From Aridibacter sp965216195 (GTDB lineage Bacteria; Acidobacteriota; Blastocatellia; Pyrinomonadales; Pyrinomonadaceae), in the NCBI GenBank assembly GCA_965216195.1, contig OZ244151.1:3534001-3598000 (forward strand): a DNA stretch of 64,000 nt, given 5' to 3'. This document shows, in pieces, positions 17,017-25,497 of the stretch; the first letter of the stretch is position 1, and every line of letters begins with the position of its first letter. Both the position numbers and the translations under genes were made by a program. Below the pieces are notes generated by a model, which ran no database searches, was not told where the DNA came from, and was given only the letters and a program-made list of their open reading frames with translations.

Positions 17017-17143
17017 CACAATAATGCGTTAAAATCTTTAGTTTTGCTGAATAAATACAGCAAACGCGTTTTGTATTTTAGGCTTATTTTCAAGTGAGTC
17101 TAAACAAATCATCCGTTTATTTTTAACGGAAAAATGAGGAATC

Positions 17144-19951
17144 ATGGCTGTAAATAGTTTTGCAGATAAAATTGTAAAGAAAATTTTCGGTACGGAAACC
17201 GATAAATATCTAAAGGATTCGAAACCTATTATCGAACACATCAATGGGTTGGAATCCGGAATTCAGAAGCTCTCTGATGACGAACTTCGCGGTAAAACCG
17301 AAACCTTTAAAAAGCAAATTCGGGATGCGATTGAAGGGATCGAAGATAAGGACGAACGCCTAAAATGCGAGAAGGAAGTTCTGAAAGAGATCATGCCGGA
17401 GGCTTTTGCGGTAGTCCGCGAGGCATCGGTTCGTACGACAGGGATGCGTCATTTTGATGTCCAGCTCGTCGGTGGAATGGTTTTGCACGAAGGCAAAATC
17501 GCCGAGATGCGTACGGGTGAAGGTAAGACACTTGTTTCTACATTACCCGCTTATTTGAATGGCTTGACCGGTCGCGGGGTTCATATTATTACGGTTAATG
17601 ATTACCTCGCATCGCGTGACGCGGAATGGATGGGCCAAATTCACCGCTTTTTGGGTTTAACGGTCGGTTGTATCCAAAACGAAATGGACGATGCCGAGCG
17701 AAAAGAGGCCTACGATTGCGACATCACATACGGTACGAATAATGAATTCGGCTTCGACTATTTGCGCGACAATATGAAATTCGACGTTGAATCCTTGGTT
17801 CAACGCGACCACTATTACGCAATCATTGACGAGGTCGATTCGATCCTAATCGACGAAGCGCGAACCCCACTCATCATCTCCGGTGCGTCAGATGAAGCAA
17901 CTGATAAATATTACGTTGCGAATGAAATCATTCCAAAACTCGAACGCGGCGAAAAAGACGAAGAGACGAAAAAAACGACCGGTGATTACCTTCTTGATGA
18001 AAAAAACCACTCCGCCGTTTTAACCGAGCAGGGTGTTTCGAAATCGGAGAAACTTCTTCGGGTCGACAATTTGTACGATCCATCAAACATGGATTTGCTC
18101 CATTGCGTTGAGCAGGCTCTAAAGGCTCATACGCTTTATAAGCTCGATCATCATTACGTAGTTCAGGAAGGTGAAGTGATAATCGTTGACGATTTCACGG
18201 GACGTTTGATGCAGGGGCGCCGTTGGTCAGATGGTTTGCACCAGGCGGTAGAAGCGAAAGAAGGCGTAAATATCGAGCGGGAAAACCAGACCCTTGCAAC
18301 AATCACGCTGCAAAACTACTTTCGCATGTACGAAAAGCTCTCCGGTATGACCGGTACGGCGGAAACTGAAGCCGAGGAATTTGGTGAAGTTTACGGGCTT
18401 AGCGTGATTGTAATTCCGACGAATAGACCTACCGTTCGCGAAGACCACCCCGATGTGATTTATCGAACCTTGCCCGAAAAATGGGAAGCTGTAGTTGGCG
18501 ATATTGAGCGCGCGCATGGAAAAGGCCAGCCGGTTTTGGTTGGTACAGTTTCGGTTGAAAACTCGGAGCTGATCGCTGAAAAGCTCACAAAAAAAGGCAT
18601 TCCGCACAATGTTCTAAACGCTAAGTATCACGAGCGCGAAGCGGAGATCGTCGCACAGGCGGGTCGCAAGGGAGCCGTAACGATCGCGACAAATATGGCT
18701 GGCCGCGGTACTGACATTATTCTTGGCGGAAACCCTGAGGCGCTTGCAAAAGATTATTTGAAGCGTCAGGAAATAAATCCGGATGACGCTACGGAAGAGC
18801 AATTTAATGAGGAACTGAAGAAAGCCGAGCGGGTTTCAAAAGCCGAACACGAAGAGGTTTTGGAAGCAGGCGGTTTGTACATTCTCGCGACGGAAAGACA
18901 CGAATCTCGAAGGATTGATAATCAGCTTCGCGGGCGCTCAGGACGACAGGGAGACCCAGGTGAAACGAGGTTTTTCCTTTCGCTTGAAGATGATTTGATG
19001 CGCATTTTCGCAGGCGATAAGGTTCGCTCGATGATGAGTTGGCTTGGAATGGAAGAGGGCGTTGCGATCGAATCGAAAACTGTTTCAAAACAGATCGAAC
19101 GCGCCCAGAAAGCTGTCGAAGCCCGCAACTTCGAAACCCGTAAACACGTTCTCAAATACGATGACGTAATGAACAAACAGCGCGATACGATCTACAAGCT
19201 GCGTCGTGATCTGATGTTTCAACCCGAACACAAGGAATATCTTTTGGGCGAAACCGGCGTAGCGCGCGATTTGCTTCGCGATCTTACGGGTTATTTCTTA
19301 AATCCGGAAGTTGATCCCGATGATTGGGATGTGGACACTTACGCTGCCGAAATCGAAAACATATATTCGGTTGATCCGGCCGTCGATGCAGGCGTGGATT
19401 ACGACGAGATGGGTGCAGAAGAGATCGAAGAATCGATCTGGAAAAAAGCGACTGCCGAATACGCGGAAAAGGAAAGTTTGGCGGGTGAGGAATCGCTCAG
19501 AGCCTACGAGCGCTACATTATGCTCAATATTATCGACTCGCAGTGGAAAGACCACCTACTTTCAATCGACCATCTAAAACAGGGAATCGGTTTGGTAGGC
19601 TACGGTCAAAAAGATCCGCTTGTGGAATATAAAAAGCAGAGTTTTGATATGTTTCAGGATATGCTCGACAGGATCGACACGAATACAACGCGGTCTCTGT
19701 TTAACCTGGAAATCGTTGATCAAGACGAGCAGGAAGAAATGGAGCGCCTCGAACGCCTCGAACGCCAACGCGCGCAAAAACAAGCCGCCGGCATGGCGTT
19801 TACAGGGGCTTACGAAGGCGTCCAAGCGGCAGGTGAGGAAGCGCTCAAGAGTACGCCGTTTGTGCGTGATCAGCCAAAGGTCAAACCCAACGAAAAGTGC
19901 CCGTGTGGCTCAGGCAGGAAATATAAGAAATGCCACGGAGCTGGGGGTTGA
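17144..19951 (+). CDS. secA: Preprotein translocase ATPase SecA
   Basis: SecA drives proteins through SecYEG. The 935-residue product has the full set: Walker A with MRTGEGKT, the Walker B line IIDEVDSILIDEARTP, the preprotein cross-linking domain, the NBD2 motif MAGRGTDI with RQGDPGE, the helical wing and scaffold, and a C-terminal zinc-binding SEC-C end (C-P-C-G-S-G-R-K-Y-K-K-C-H). The ATG at 17144 follows a GAGG sequence. A strong terminator follows at 19975. It would export the many signal-peptide proteins in this window. Confidence 0.98.
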   Translation: MAVNSFADKIVKKIFGTETDKYLKDSKPIIEHINGLESGIQKLSDDELRGKTETFKKQIRDAIEGIEDKDERLKCEKEVLKEIMPEAFAVVREASVRTTGMRHFDVQLVGGMVLHEGKIAEMRTGEGKTLVSTLPAYLNGLTGRGVHIITVNDYLASRDAEWMGQIHRFLGLTVGCIQNEMDDAERKEAYDCDITYGTNNEFGFDYLRDNMKFDVESLVQRDHYYAIIDEVDSILIDEARTPLIISGASDEATDKYYVANEIIPKLERGEKDEETKKTTGDYLLDEKNHSAVLTEQGVSKSEKLLRVDNLYDPSNMDLLHCVEQALKAHTLYKLDHHYVVQEGEVIIVDDFTGRLMQGRRWSDGLHQAVEAKEGVNIERENQTLATITLQNYFRMYEKLSGMTGTAETEAEEFGEVYGLSVIVIPTNRPTVREDHPDVIYRTLPEKWEAVVGDIERAHGKGQPVLVGTVSVENSELIAEKLTKKGIPHNVLNAKYHEREAEIVAQAGRKGAVTIATNMAGRGTDIILGGNPEALAKDYLKRQEINPDDATEEQFNEELKKAERVSKAEHEEVLEAGGLYILATERHESRRIDNQLRGRSGRQGDPGETRFFLSLEDDLMRIFAGDKVRSMMSWLGMEEGVAIESKTVSKQIERAQKAVEARNFETRKHVLKYDDVMNKQRDTIYKLRRDLMFQPEHKEYLLGETGVARDLLRDLTGYFLNPEVDPDDWDVDTYAAEIENIYSVDPAVDAGVDYDEMGAEEIEESIWKKATAEYAEKESLAGEESLRAYERYIMLNIIDSQWKDHLLSIDHLKQGIGLVGYGQKDPLVEYKKQSFDMFQDMLDRIDTNTTRSLFNLEIVDQDEQEEMERLERLERQRAQKQAAGMAFTGAYEGVQAAGEEALKSTPFVRDQPKVKPNEKCPCGSGRKYKKCHGAGG

Positions 19952-19974
19952 AATTGGCAGCATCGATTCAGTGC

Positions 19975-20002
19975 GAGACACCACGCGGTGTCTCTCTTTT
20001 TT
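19975..20002 (+). terminator. Rho-independent terminator of secA
   Basis: GAGACACC and GGTGTCTC form a perfect 8-bp stem with an ACGC loop, followed by TCTTTTTTT. It starts 23 bases after the secA stop. Confidence 0.92.
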
Positions 20003-20061
20003 TGCTATTTGAAAATGATAATAGCTATAATGAAAGTTATCTGAAAAGAGGAGTTAATGTT

Positions 20062-20610
20062 ATGAACGTAATGAATCTGACCGCGACTATAGTTTTTATT
20101 TTTAGTCTGGCAGCTATCTCATTTTCTCAAACTGATTTTGAGAAGGGCGTAGCATTATATGAAAACAGTGATAATAAAGGCGCAGTCGAATTGTTTAAAA
20201 ATGTTTCGGAGACAAAAGGCGCAAAAGACGCCAGAGCCGAGCGGTTTCTGGGAATGTCCTACGCGAGGTTGGAGAAGCACAATTTGGCGAGAAAAGCTTT
20301 TAAGAGAGCAGATAAATTGAAGCGTAGAAAATCCGATAAAACGTTCAAACATTACAAAGTCTTGTACAGGGTTTACGCGCGACACACTAAGGAACCGAGA
20401 AGCAATAGAATTCAGGGTGAAGTGAGGTTGGCGGTTGAATTTTTAAAGGATGGGTCAATCGGGCTCATTTACCCATATAAAAAATTGCCTTTCGGATTAA
20501 CGAAAAATGTAGTCGATGCGGTTCGTAAAATCGAGTTTGAACCAGCCATGCGCGACGGAGAGCAAATTACTGTAATCGGAGTTGTGTCTTATCGATTTAG
20601 TTTCAGTTAA
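20062..20610 (+). CDS. Secreted TPR protein with TonB C-terminal-like domain (short)
   Basis: The ATG at 20062 follows GAGGAG by eight bases, giving 182 residues. A signal peptide ends near F-S-Q-T. Residues about 22-90 form one or two TPR-like helix pairs (F-E-K-G-V-A-L-Y-E...). The last 80 residues look like a TonB C-terminal domain: E-V-R-L-A-V-E-F-L-K-D-G-S-I-G, then A-V-R-K-I-E-F-E-P-A and a final Y-R-F-S-F strand. There is no membrane anchor or proline-rich linker, so it cannot transduce energy like TonB itself. It is a shorter paralog of the next gene. Confidence 0.75.
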   Translation: MNVMNLTATIVFIFSLAAISFSQTDFEKGVALYENSDNKGAVELFKNVSETKGAKDARAERFLGMSYARLEKHNLARKAFKRADKLKRRKSDKTFKHYKVLYRVYARHTKEPRSNRIQGEVRLAVEFLKDGSIGLIYPYKKLPFGLTKNVVDAVRKIEFEPAMRDGEQITVIGVVSYRFSFS

Positions 20611-20728
20611 AGCGCGAAGCCCTTCTGAACGGATTGCTCCAATAAGAAAAATAAGATTGTTTTCGCTCTTTATTCTTGCCAATAAGGCATGATGATTATA
20701 TCTTTTGATTTTCTGAAGAGTTGCTGAA

Positions 20729-21709
20729 ATGAAGTTTAAAATCATACTCATCTTCCTTATTATTTTTTCGCTCGCGCAGGCTTCAATTGCACAAACCAAC
20801 CTCGAAAAAGGCATCAGCTTCTTTAAACAGAAAAAATATAAGGAAGCTGTCAAGCAATTAAAACGCGCTGCTCGAGCCGAAACGCAAAACGCGGAAGCAT
20901 GGAACTACCTTGGGCTATCGTTTCTAAATAGGAAAAGACATAAAGACTCTGTTAAGGCTTTTCGAACAGCGGTAGAATTAGATCCCCAAAACTCCTCGTT
21001 ACACTCGAATTTGGCGTACGCTTATTTACTTACCAGTCAACCTAGAAAAGCAAAAATGTCGTCTAGCAAAGCAATTGAGCTAAGAGGCGGCAACGTAAAC
21101 GCATACCTGTTTCGAGGTAGGGCAAACCTCTGGCTGGGCGGTTTTAAGAGTGCTCTATCAGATGCTGAAAAGGTGATTTCTTTACGACAATCTTTTGCGG
21201 ATGCTTATTTATTAAAAGCTAACGCACTCTTATTTTCCCATGGCGCGGTAGAAGCTAGAGCAAACGAGCGAATCGCCCAAGAGAAAAGTTTGTTGTTGCT
21301 AGCTATCAAAACGCTAAGGGATTGTGTTGATATTTGTGCAAAAGGCAAGAGTTTCGACCTGATTACCCAAAAGCTTCAAAATCTCTCGGCTTTTGAAAAT
21401 TATTATAAAAACAACAAGCAACTAAATCTGGAGCAATCAAAAAAAGAAGGGATAAAAATTACAAATAAGCCACGTCCTGGTTACACTAACCGCGCCAGGA
21501 GCGCTGGAACGCAAGGAAAGATTGTGCTTGCGGTACTGTTTGTCGCTGACGGCACGATTGGCGCGATCGCCGTTTTGAAAGGACTCGGGAATGGGTTAAA
21601 CGAGAATTGTATTAAGGCGGCACGGAAAATAAAGTTTGTTCCGGCTAAAGTGAATGGGGAACCTATTTCAGTGGTGAAAAGGATACAATACAGCTTTACA
21701 ATTTATTAA
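20729..21709 (+). CDS. Secreted TPR protein with TonB C-terminal-like domain (long)
   Basis: The 326-residue product has a signal peptide (to about residue 22), at least four TPR repeats with typical A-W-N-Y-L-G and H-S-N-L-A-Y-A patterns, and a C-terminal TonB-C-like domain: R-P-G-Y-T, G-K-I-V-L-A-V-L-F-V-A-D-G-T-I-G, then A-A-R-K-I-K-F-V-P-A and a final aromatic strand. It is the longer paralog of the gene at 20062. The periplasmic or outer-surface role is unknown. Confidence 0.8.
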   Translation: MKFKIILIFLIIFSLAQASIAQTNLEKGISFFKQKKYKEAVKQLKRAARAETQNAEAWNYLGLSFLNRKRHKDSVKAFRTAVELDPQNSSLHSNLAYAYLLTSQPRKAKMSSSKAIELRGGNVNAYLFRGRANLWLGGFKSALSDAEKVISLRQSFADAYLLKANALLFSHGAVEARANERIAQEKSLLLLAIKTLRDCVDICAKGKSFDLITQKLQNLSAFENYYKNNKQLNLEQSKKEGIKITNKPRPGYTNRARSAGTQGKIVLAVLFVADGTIGAIAVLKGLGNGLNENCIKAARKIKFVPAKVNGEPISVVKRIQYSFTIY

Positions 21710-21710
21710 A

Positions 21711-22298
21711 ATGAAACGTTACAAAACGGCTGACGCATTTATTGAGGCGCAAGAGCAATATAAGGATGAACTGATTACGCTCCGCGAAATAATCAATTCG
21801 ACGGAGCTTGACGAGACCGTAAAATGGGGAATGCCCGTTTACACTATCGACGGTAAAAACGTTGCGGGCATTGGCTCTTTTAAGTCGTATTTTGGCGTTT
21901 GGTTTTATCAAGGAGTTTTCCTAAAAGACAAACACAAGAAGTTGGTCAACGCACAGGAAGGCCGCACAAAGGGAATGCGTCAGTGGCGTATGAACTCCCC
22001 CGATGAGATAGATGAGAAACTGCTCGTCGAATACCTGGAAGAAGCGATCCAGAATCAGAAAGACGGCAAAACCATAAAGCCGGAGAAAAAGCAGCTCGTA
22101 ATACCGGCAGAACTTAAAGCGGCATTCACGCACGACCCGAAGTTGGAAGCCGCTTTTGAGAAGTTTGGTCTTGGGAGCAAACGTGAGTACGCAGATTATA
22201 TTGCCGAGGCTAAACGAGAAGATACGAAGATTCGAAGGCTCGAAAAGATCACACCTATGATCCTCGAAAACGTAGGTCTCAACGACAAATACAAATAA
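21711..22298 (+). CDS. YdeI/OmpD-associated family protein with DUF1801-like domain
   Basis: The 195-residue product opens with a DUF1801-like domain (L-R-E-I-I-N-S-T-E-L-D-E-T-V-K-W-G-M-P-V-Y), followed by the YdeI-type C-terminal part with P-A-E-L-K-A-A-F and R-E-Y-A-D-Y-I-A-E-A-K. The YdeI family has been linked to stress and bacteriocin resistance, but the biochemical role is not known. The stop TAA overlaps the ATG of the next gene (TAATG), so the two are coupled. It starts one base after the TPR/TonB-C gene ends. Confidence 0.82.
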   Translation: MKRYKTADAFIEAQEQYKDELITLREIINSTELDETVKWGMPVYTIDGKNVAGIGSFKSYFGVWFYQGVFLKDKHKKLVNAQEGRTKGMRQWRMNSPDEIDEKLLVEYLEEAIQNQKDGKTIKPEKKQLVIPAELKAAFTHDPKLEAAFEKFGLGSKREYADYIAEAKREDTKIRRLEKITPMILENVGLNDKYK

Positions 22299-22900
22299 TG
22301 CAGATAATTGTAATTGGCGGGAGCGGCACGATTGGGAAGCGTGTCACAGCTCACCTGGCAAAAAAGCACGATATTTTAATTGCTGGAAGAAACAGCGGCG
22401 ACTTTAAAGTAGATATCGACGACAAGGATTCGATCGAGGCACTTTTTGAATCGGTTGAAAATATCGATGCAGTCGTTTGTGTTGCCGGCGAAGCCAAATG
22501 GGATGTGTTCGAAAATTTATCCGAAGACGACTTTTACGTAGGGATCAAAAGTAAGCTGATGGGGCAAGTGAATCTTACACGAATCGCGAAAGACTATTTG
22601 AATGAGAATGGTTCGATAACGCTGACAACCGGAATTTTAGCTGACGATCCAGTAGAACGGACCACGAGTGCGGCCTTGGTGAATGGGGGAATTCACGGTT
22701 TTGTGAAAGCGGCCGCGCTGGAATTAAAAAACGGTATCAGAATAAACGCTGTTGCTTCGGGGCTTGTAGAGGACGCGGCAGCAAAATATGAAGGTTTCTT
22801 TCCCGGGCATAACGCCATACCGATGAGCAAGGTTGTGAATGGGTACGTCAGAAGCGTTGAAGGAAGAGGAAACGGAGAAATTATCAGAATTTACGACTAA
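22298..22900 (+). CDS. Short SDR-like NAD(P)-binding protein
   Basis: The 200-residue product has the Rossmann start GGSGTIG and the usual later strands (S-I-T-L-T-T-G-I-L). The catalytic YxxxK is not seen: the helix after the Ser region reads S-A-A-L-V-N-G-G-I-H-G-F-V-K-A, with the lysine region present but no tyrosine. Short SDR proteins of this type are known but poorly defined. It may be a binding protein or use another residue. It is coupled to the YdeI-like gene and followed after two bases by an amidohydrolase. Confidence 0.78.
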   Translation: MQIIVIGGSGTIGKRVTAHLAKKHDILIAGRNSGDFKVDIDDKDSIEALFESVENIDAVVCVAGEAKWDVFENLSEDDFYVGIKSKLMGQVNLTRIAKDYLNENGSITLTTGILADDPVERTTSAALVNGGIHGFVKAAALELKNGIRINAVASGLVEDAAAKYEGFFPGHNAIPMSKVVNGYVRSVEGRGNGEIIRIYD

Positions 22901-22902
22901 TT

Positions 22903-24201
22903 ATGAAAAAGTTTACGGCAAACGATTTGGCGGTTTCATTCCTCTCGGTCCTGTTTTTGGCACTTTATCTATTTCCGACAGAAGGTGAATCTGCGGTAAC
23001 TGCGATCAAGGCTGGACAGTTAATAGACACCGAAAACGGAAGGGGTCTGCGTAACCAGATAGTTTTGGTTGAAGGCGAAAAAATCAAAGCCGTCGGCGCA
23101 AACGTGAAGATACCTGCCGATGCCAAGATTATCGATCTCTCAGATTCAACGGTTCTGCCCGGTCTGATCGATTGTCATACCCACATTACCGGTCAATCCG
23201 GCGACCGAGGGAAACTTCGAAATCCCTTTATCGACCCATCTGTGGTTGCTCATGTTTACGCGAAGCGTACCCTGATGGCCGGTTTTACGGGAGTGAGAAA
23301 CCTGGGATCGGGTGCGTTTACCGGAGTTTATTTAAAACGCGCGATTGACGTTGGCCTAGTAGATGGACCGCGAATGCGAGCGGCGGGCTTTTATATTGGC
23401 TCGACCGGTTCACACGGTGACGTGATAGGATTTTCGCCTTTTCGGGCGTCAAAGCTTCCGCCTGAAATGAGCGGAATTGCGGATGGCGTAGAAGAGGTAC
23501 GAAAGAAAGTTCGTTATCTGGTTAAACATGGAGCTGACGTAATTAAGTTTGGCGCCAGCGCGGGAGTTTTAAGTGGTGAAGATAGCGTCGCGGCACCGCA
23601 GTATACCCAGGCCGAAATGGATGCGATTGTTGATGAGGCTCACACGTGGGAACGTCGGGTGGCGGCTCATGCCCACGGTGCAGAGGCGATAAAGATGGCT
23701 GTGAAAGCAGGTGTCGACTCAATCGAACACGGGAGTTTGATCGACGATGAAGGAATCCGAATGATGAAAGCGAAAGGAACGTATCTGGTCGCGGATGTTT
23801 ACGTAAGCGATCACATTTTAGCGATCTATCCTGCCTGGTCAAAAACGGCGCAAAAGGAAAAGATCGTCGGTTTAGCTCAGCGGCGAAATTTTAAAAAGGC
23901 GCACAATGCAGGAATTAAGATTGCCTTTGGTTCAGACGCGGGCGTTTATCCACATGGACAAAACGGAAAACAGTTTGCCTATATGACAAAGTGGGGAATG
24001 ACCCCAATGGAGGCGATCCAGGCGGCGACTGTCAATGCGGCCGATTTACTTCAATGGAGAGATAAAGTTGGTTCGATCAAAACCGGGAAGTTTGCGGACT
24101 TGATCGCGGTAAAACAGGATCCTACCGCCGACATCAAATCGCTTGAGAACGTTGACTTTGTGATGAAGGGTGGAAAAATCTACAAAAAAGACGGTGATTA
24201 A
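22903..24201 (+). CDS. Amidohydrolase family protein (imidazolonepropionase/prolidase-like)
   Basis: The 432-residue product has an N-terminal hydrophobic stretch that could be a signal peptide or anchor, then the beta-sandwich segment and the TIM-barrel metal motif D-C-H-T-H (HxH). Later ligands fit: a lysine in H-G-A-D-V-I-K-F, A-H-A-H-G, S-I-E-H-G and a catalytic aspartate in F-G-S-D-A-G. These are the marks of the secreted Xaa-Pro dipeptidase/imidazolonepropionase-like subgroup. Probable substrates are dipeptides or cyclic amides. A strong terminator follows at 24260. Confidence 0.88.
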   Translation: MKKFTANDLAVSFLSVLFLALYLFPTEGESAVTAIKAGQLIDTENGRGLRNQIVLVEGEKIKAVGANVKIPADAKIIDLSDSTVLPGLIDCHTHITGQSGDRGKLRNPFIDPSVVAHVYAKRTLMAGFTGVRNLGSGAFTGVYLKRAIDVGLVDGPRMRAAGFYIGSTGSHGDVIGFSPFRASKLPPEMSGIADGVEEVRKKVRYLVKHGADVIKFGASAGVLSGEDSVAAPQYTQAEMDAIVDEAHTWERRVAAHAHGAEAIKMAVKAGVDSIEHGSLIDDEGIRMMKAKGTYLVADVYVSDHILAIYPAWSKTAQKEKIVGLAQRRNFKKAHNAGIKIAFGSDAGVYPHGQNGKQFAYMTKWGMTPMEAIQAATVNAADLLQWRDKVGSIKTGKFADLIAVKQDPTADIKSLENVDFVMKGGKIYKKDGD

Positions 24202-24259
24202 GAACTTTTAAGAATCAACATTCTAGGTGCCGATACATTGCGGCATAGGGCTTGCGATA

Positions 24260-24293
24260 AACCTGTGGAATCAGTGGATTCCGCGGGTTTTTT
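24260..24293 (+). terminator. Rho-independent terminator after amidohydrolase gene
   Basis: AACCTGTGGAATC pairs with GATTCCGCGGGTT (13 bp, two G-T pairs) around four bases, followed by a T-run. Confidence 0.88.
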
Positions 24294-24355
24294 CGTTCAA
24301 TTTGACCGAATACCTGTCATAAATTTTTTCATACTGAGGAATTTTGAACTAGATA

Positions 24356-25495
24356 ATGATTAAGGTTGAAAAATTAGTTTACACAGAGAATGACAAATGG
24401 GATAAAGAGTTTCCGGTCGATATGGATTCTCCGCAAACTTTAATTCTGGCGTTTGGCGCGACCGAATTTTTTGAGAACTGTGAAGCGATTGAGGAACTTC
24501 GTGAGATGTTTCCGCACTCAAAACTGCTGGGTTGCTCTGCGGCAGGCGGAATTATTGATTCAACAATACACGAGAATAGTTTTGTGGTTTCGATCGTTCG
24601 GTTTGAAAAAACTCGTTTGAAAACAGTTACTTCTCCTGTTTCCGAAGCTTCCGATTCATTTGAAGCTGGAGAGGCTATTGGCCGCGAGTTAAGTGAAATG
24701 GATTTGCGCGGCGTACTTATTTTATCTGACGGCCTACGAGTAAATGGCAGTTCGCTAGTAGAGGGAATCAATTCTGTACTGCCATCGTCGGTGGCGGTCA
24801 CGGGCGGTTTGGCTTCGGACGGCGAGCGGTTTGAAAACACCTGGGTTTTGAGAAATGCGGAAACGATCTCCGGCTATGTTTCCGCCGTCGGGTTTTATGG
24901 CGACAGTGTCGTGATTGATCACGGCTCGCGGGATGGCCTGGATATTTTCGGAATCGAACGCAAGGTCACAAAATCCACAAACAATCAGCTATTCGAATTG
25001 GATAACCAACCAGCGCTTGATCTTTATAAATCGTACTTAGGCGAAAGAGCTTCAGAGCTACCTGCCTCCGCGCTACATTTTCCGCTCTCACTCCGCGTCA
25101 ATGGAGACGATGAAAAGCGGGTTGTAAGAACTATCCTCAATGTAGATGAGGAAACAAAATCACTGATTTTTGCAGGCGATGTTCCTCAAGGAGCGCTTGC
25201 CCAGCTCATGAGGGCGAATCTGGATCGTTTGATAGACGGCGCCGGCAATGCGGCAAGTATGTCTCGAAGTAAAGTGTCGAACGAACCGGTTTTATCCATC
25301 GCGATAAGCTGCGTCGGACGCAGGTGGATTTTAGGAGAACGTACCGAGGAAGAACTCGATGCCGTGATGAATCAACTTCCTGAGGACAGCCACCAAATTG
25401 GATTTTATTCCTATGGTGAAATTGCCCCTCACGAAAAAGGTTTTTGCGATCTCCACAATCAGACAATGACTTTAACGACAATTTTTGAGTATTAA
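24356..25495 (+). CDS. FIST domain sensory protein
   Basis: The 379-residue product contains FIST_N (about residues 28-210) and FIST_C (about 225-365). Typical segments are L-L-G-C-S-A-A-G-G, G-V-L-I-L-S-D-G and V-T-G-G-L-A-S-D-G, with a C-terminal Y-G-E-I-A-P. FIST proteins are ligand-binding input modules, some of which (NosP) bind haem and sense nitric oxide. The gene ends two bases before a PAS-GGDEF-EAL gene, so the pair is probably one sensory unit acting on c-di-GMP. The ligand here is unknown. Confidence 0.9.
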   Translation: MIKVEKLVYTENDKWDKEFPVDMDSPQTLILAFGATEFFENCEAIEELREMFPHSKLLGCSAAGGIIDSTIHENSFVVSIVRFEKTRLKTVTSPVSEASDSFEAGEAIGRELSEMDLRGVLILSDGLRVNGSSLVEGINSVLPSSVAVTGGLASDGERFENTWVLRNAETISGYVSAVGFYGDSVVIDHGSRDGLDIFGIERKVTKSTNNQLFELDNQPALDLYKSYLGERASELPASALHFPLSLRVNGDDEKRVVRTILNVDEETKSLIFAGDVPQGALAQLMRANLDRLIDGAGNAASMSRSKVSNEPVLSIAISCVGRRWILGERTEEELDAVMNQLPEDSHQIGFYSYGEIAPHEKGFCDLHNQTMTLTTIFEY

Positions 25496-25497
25496 TT

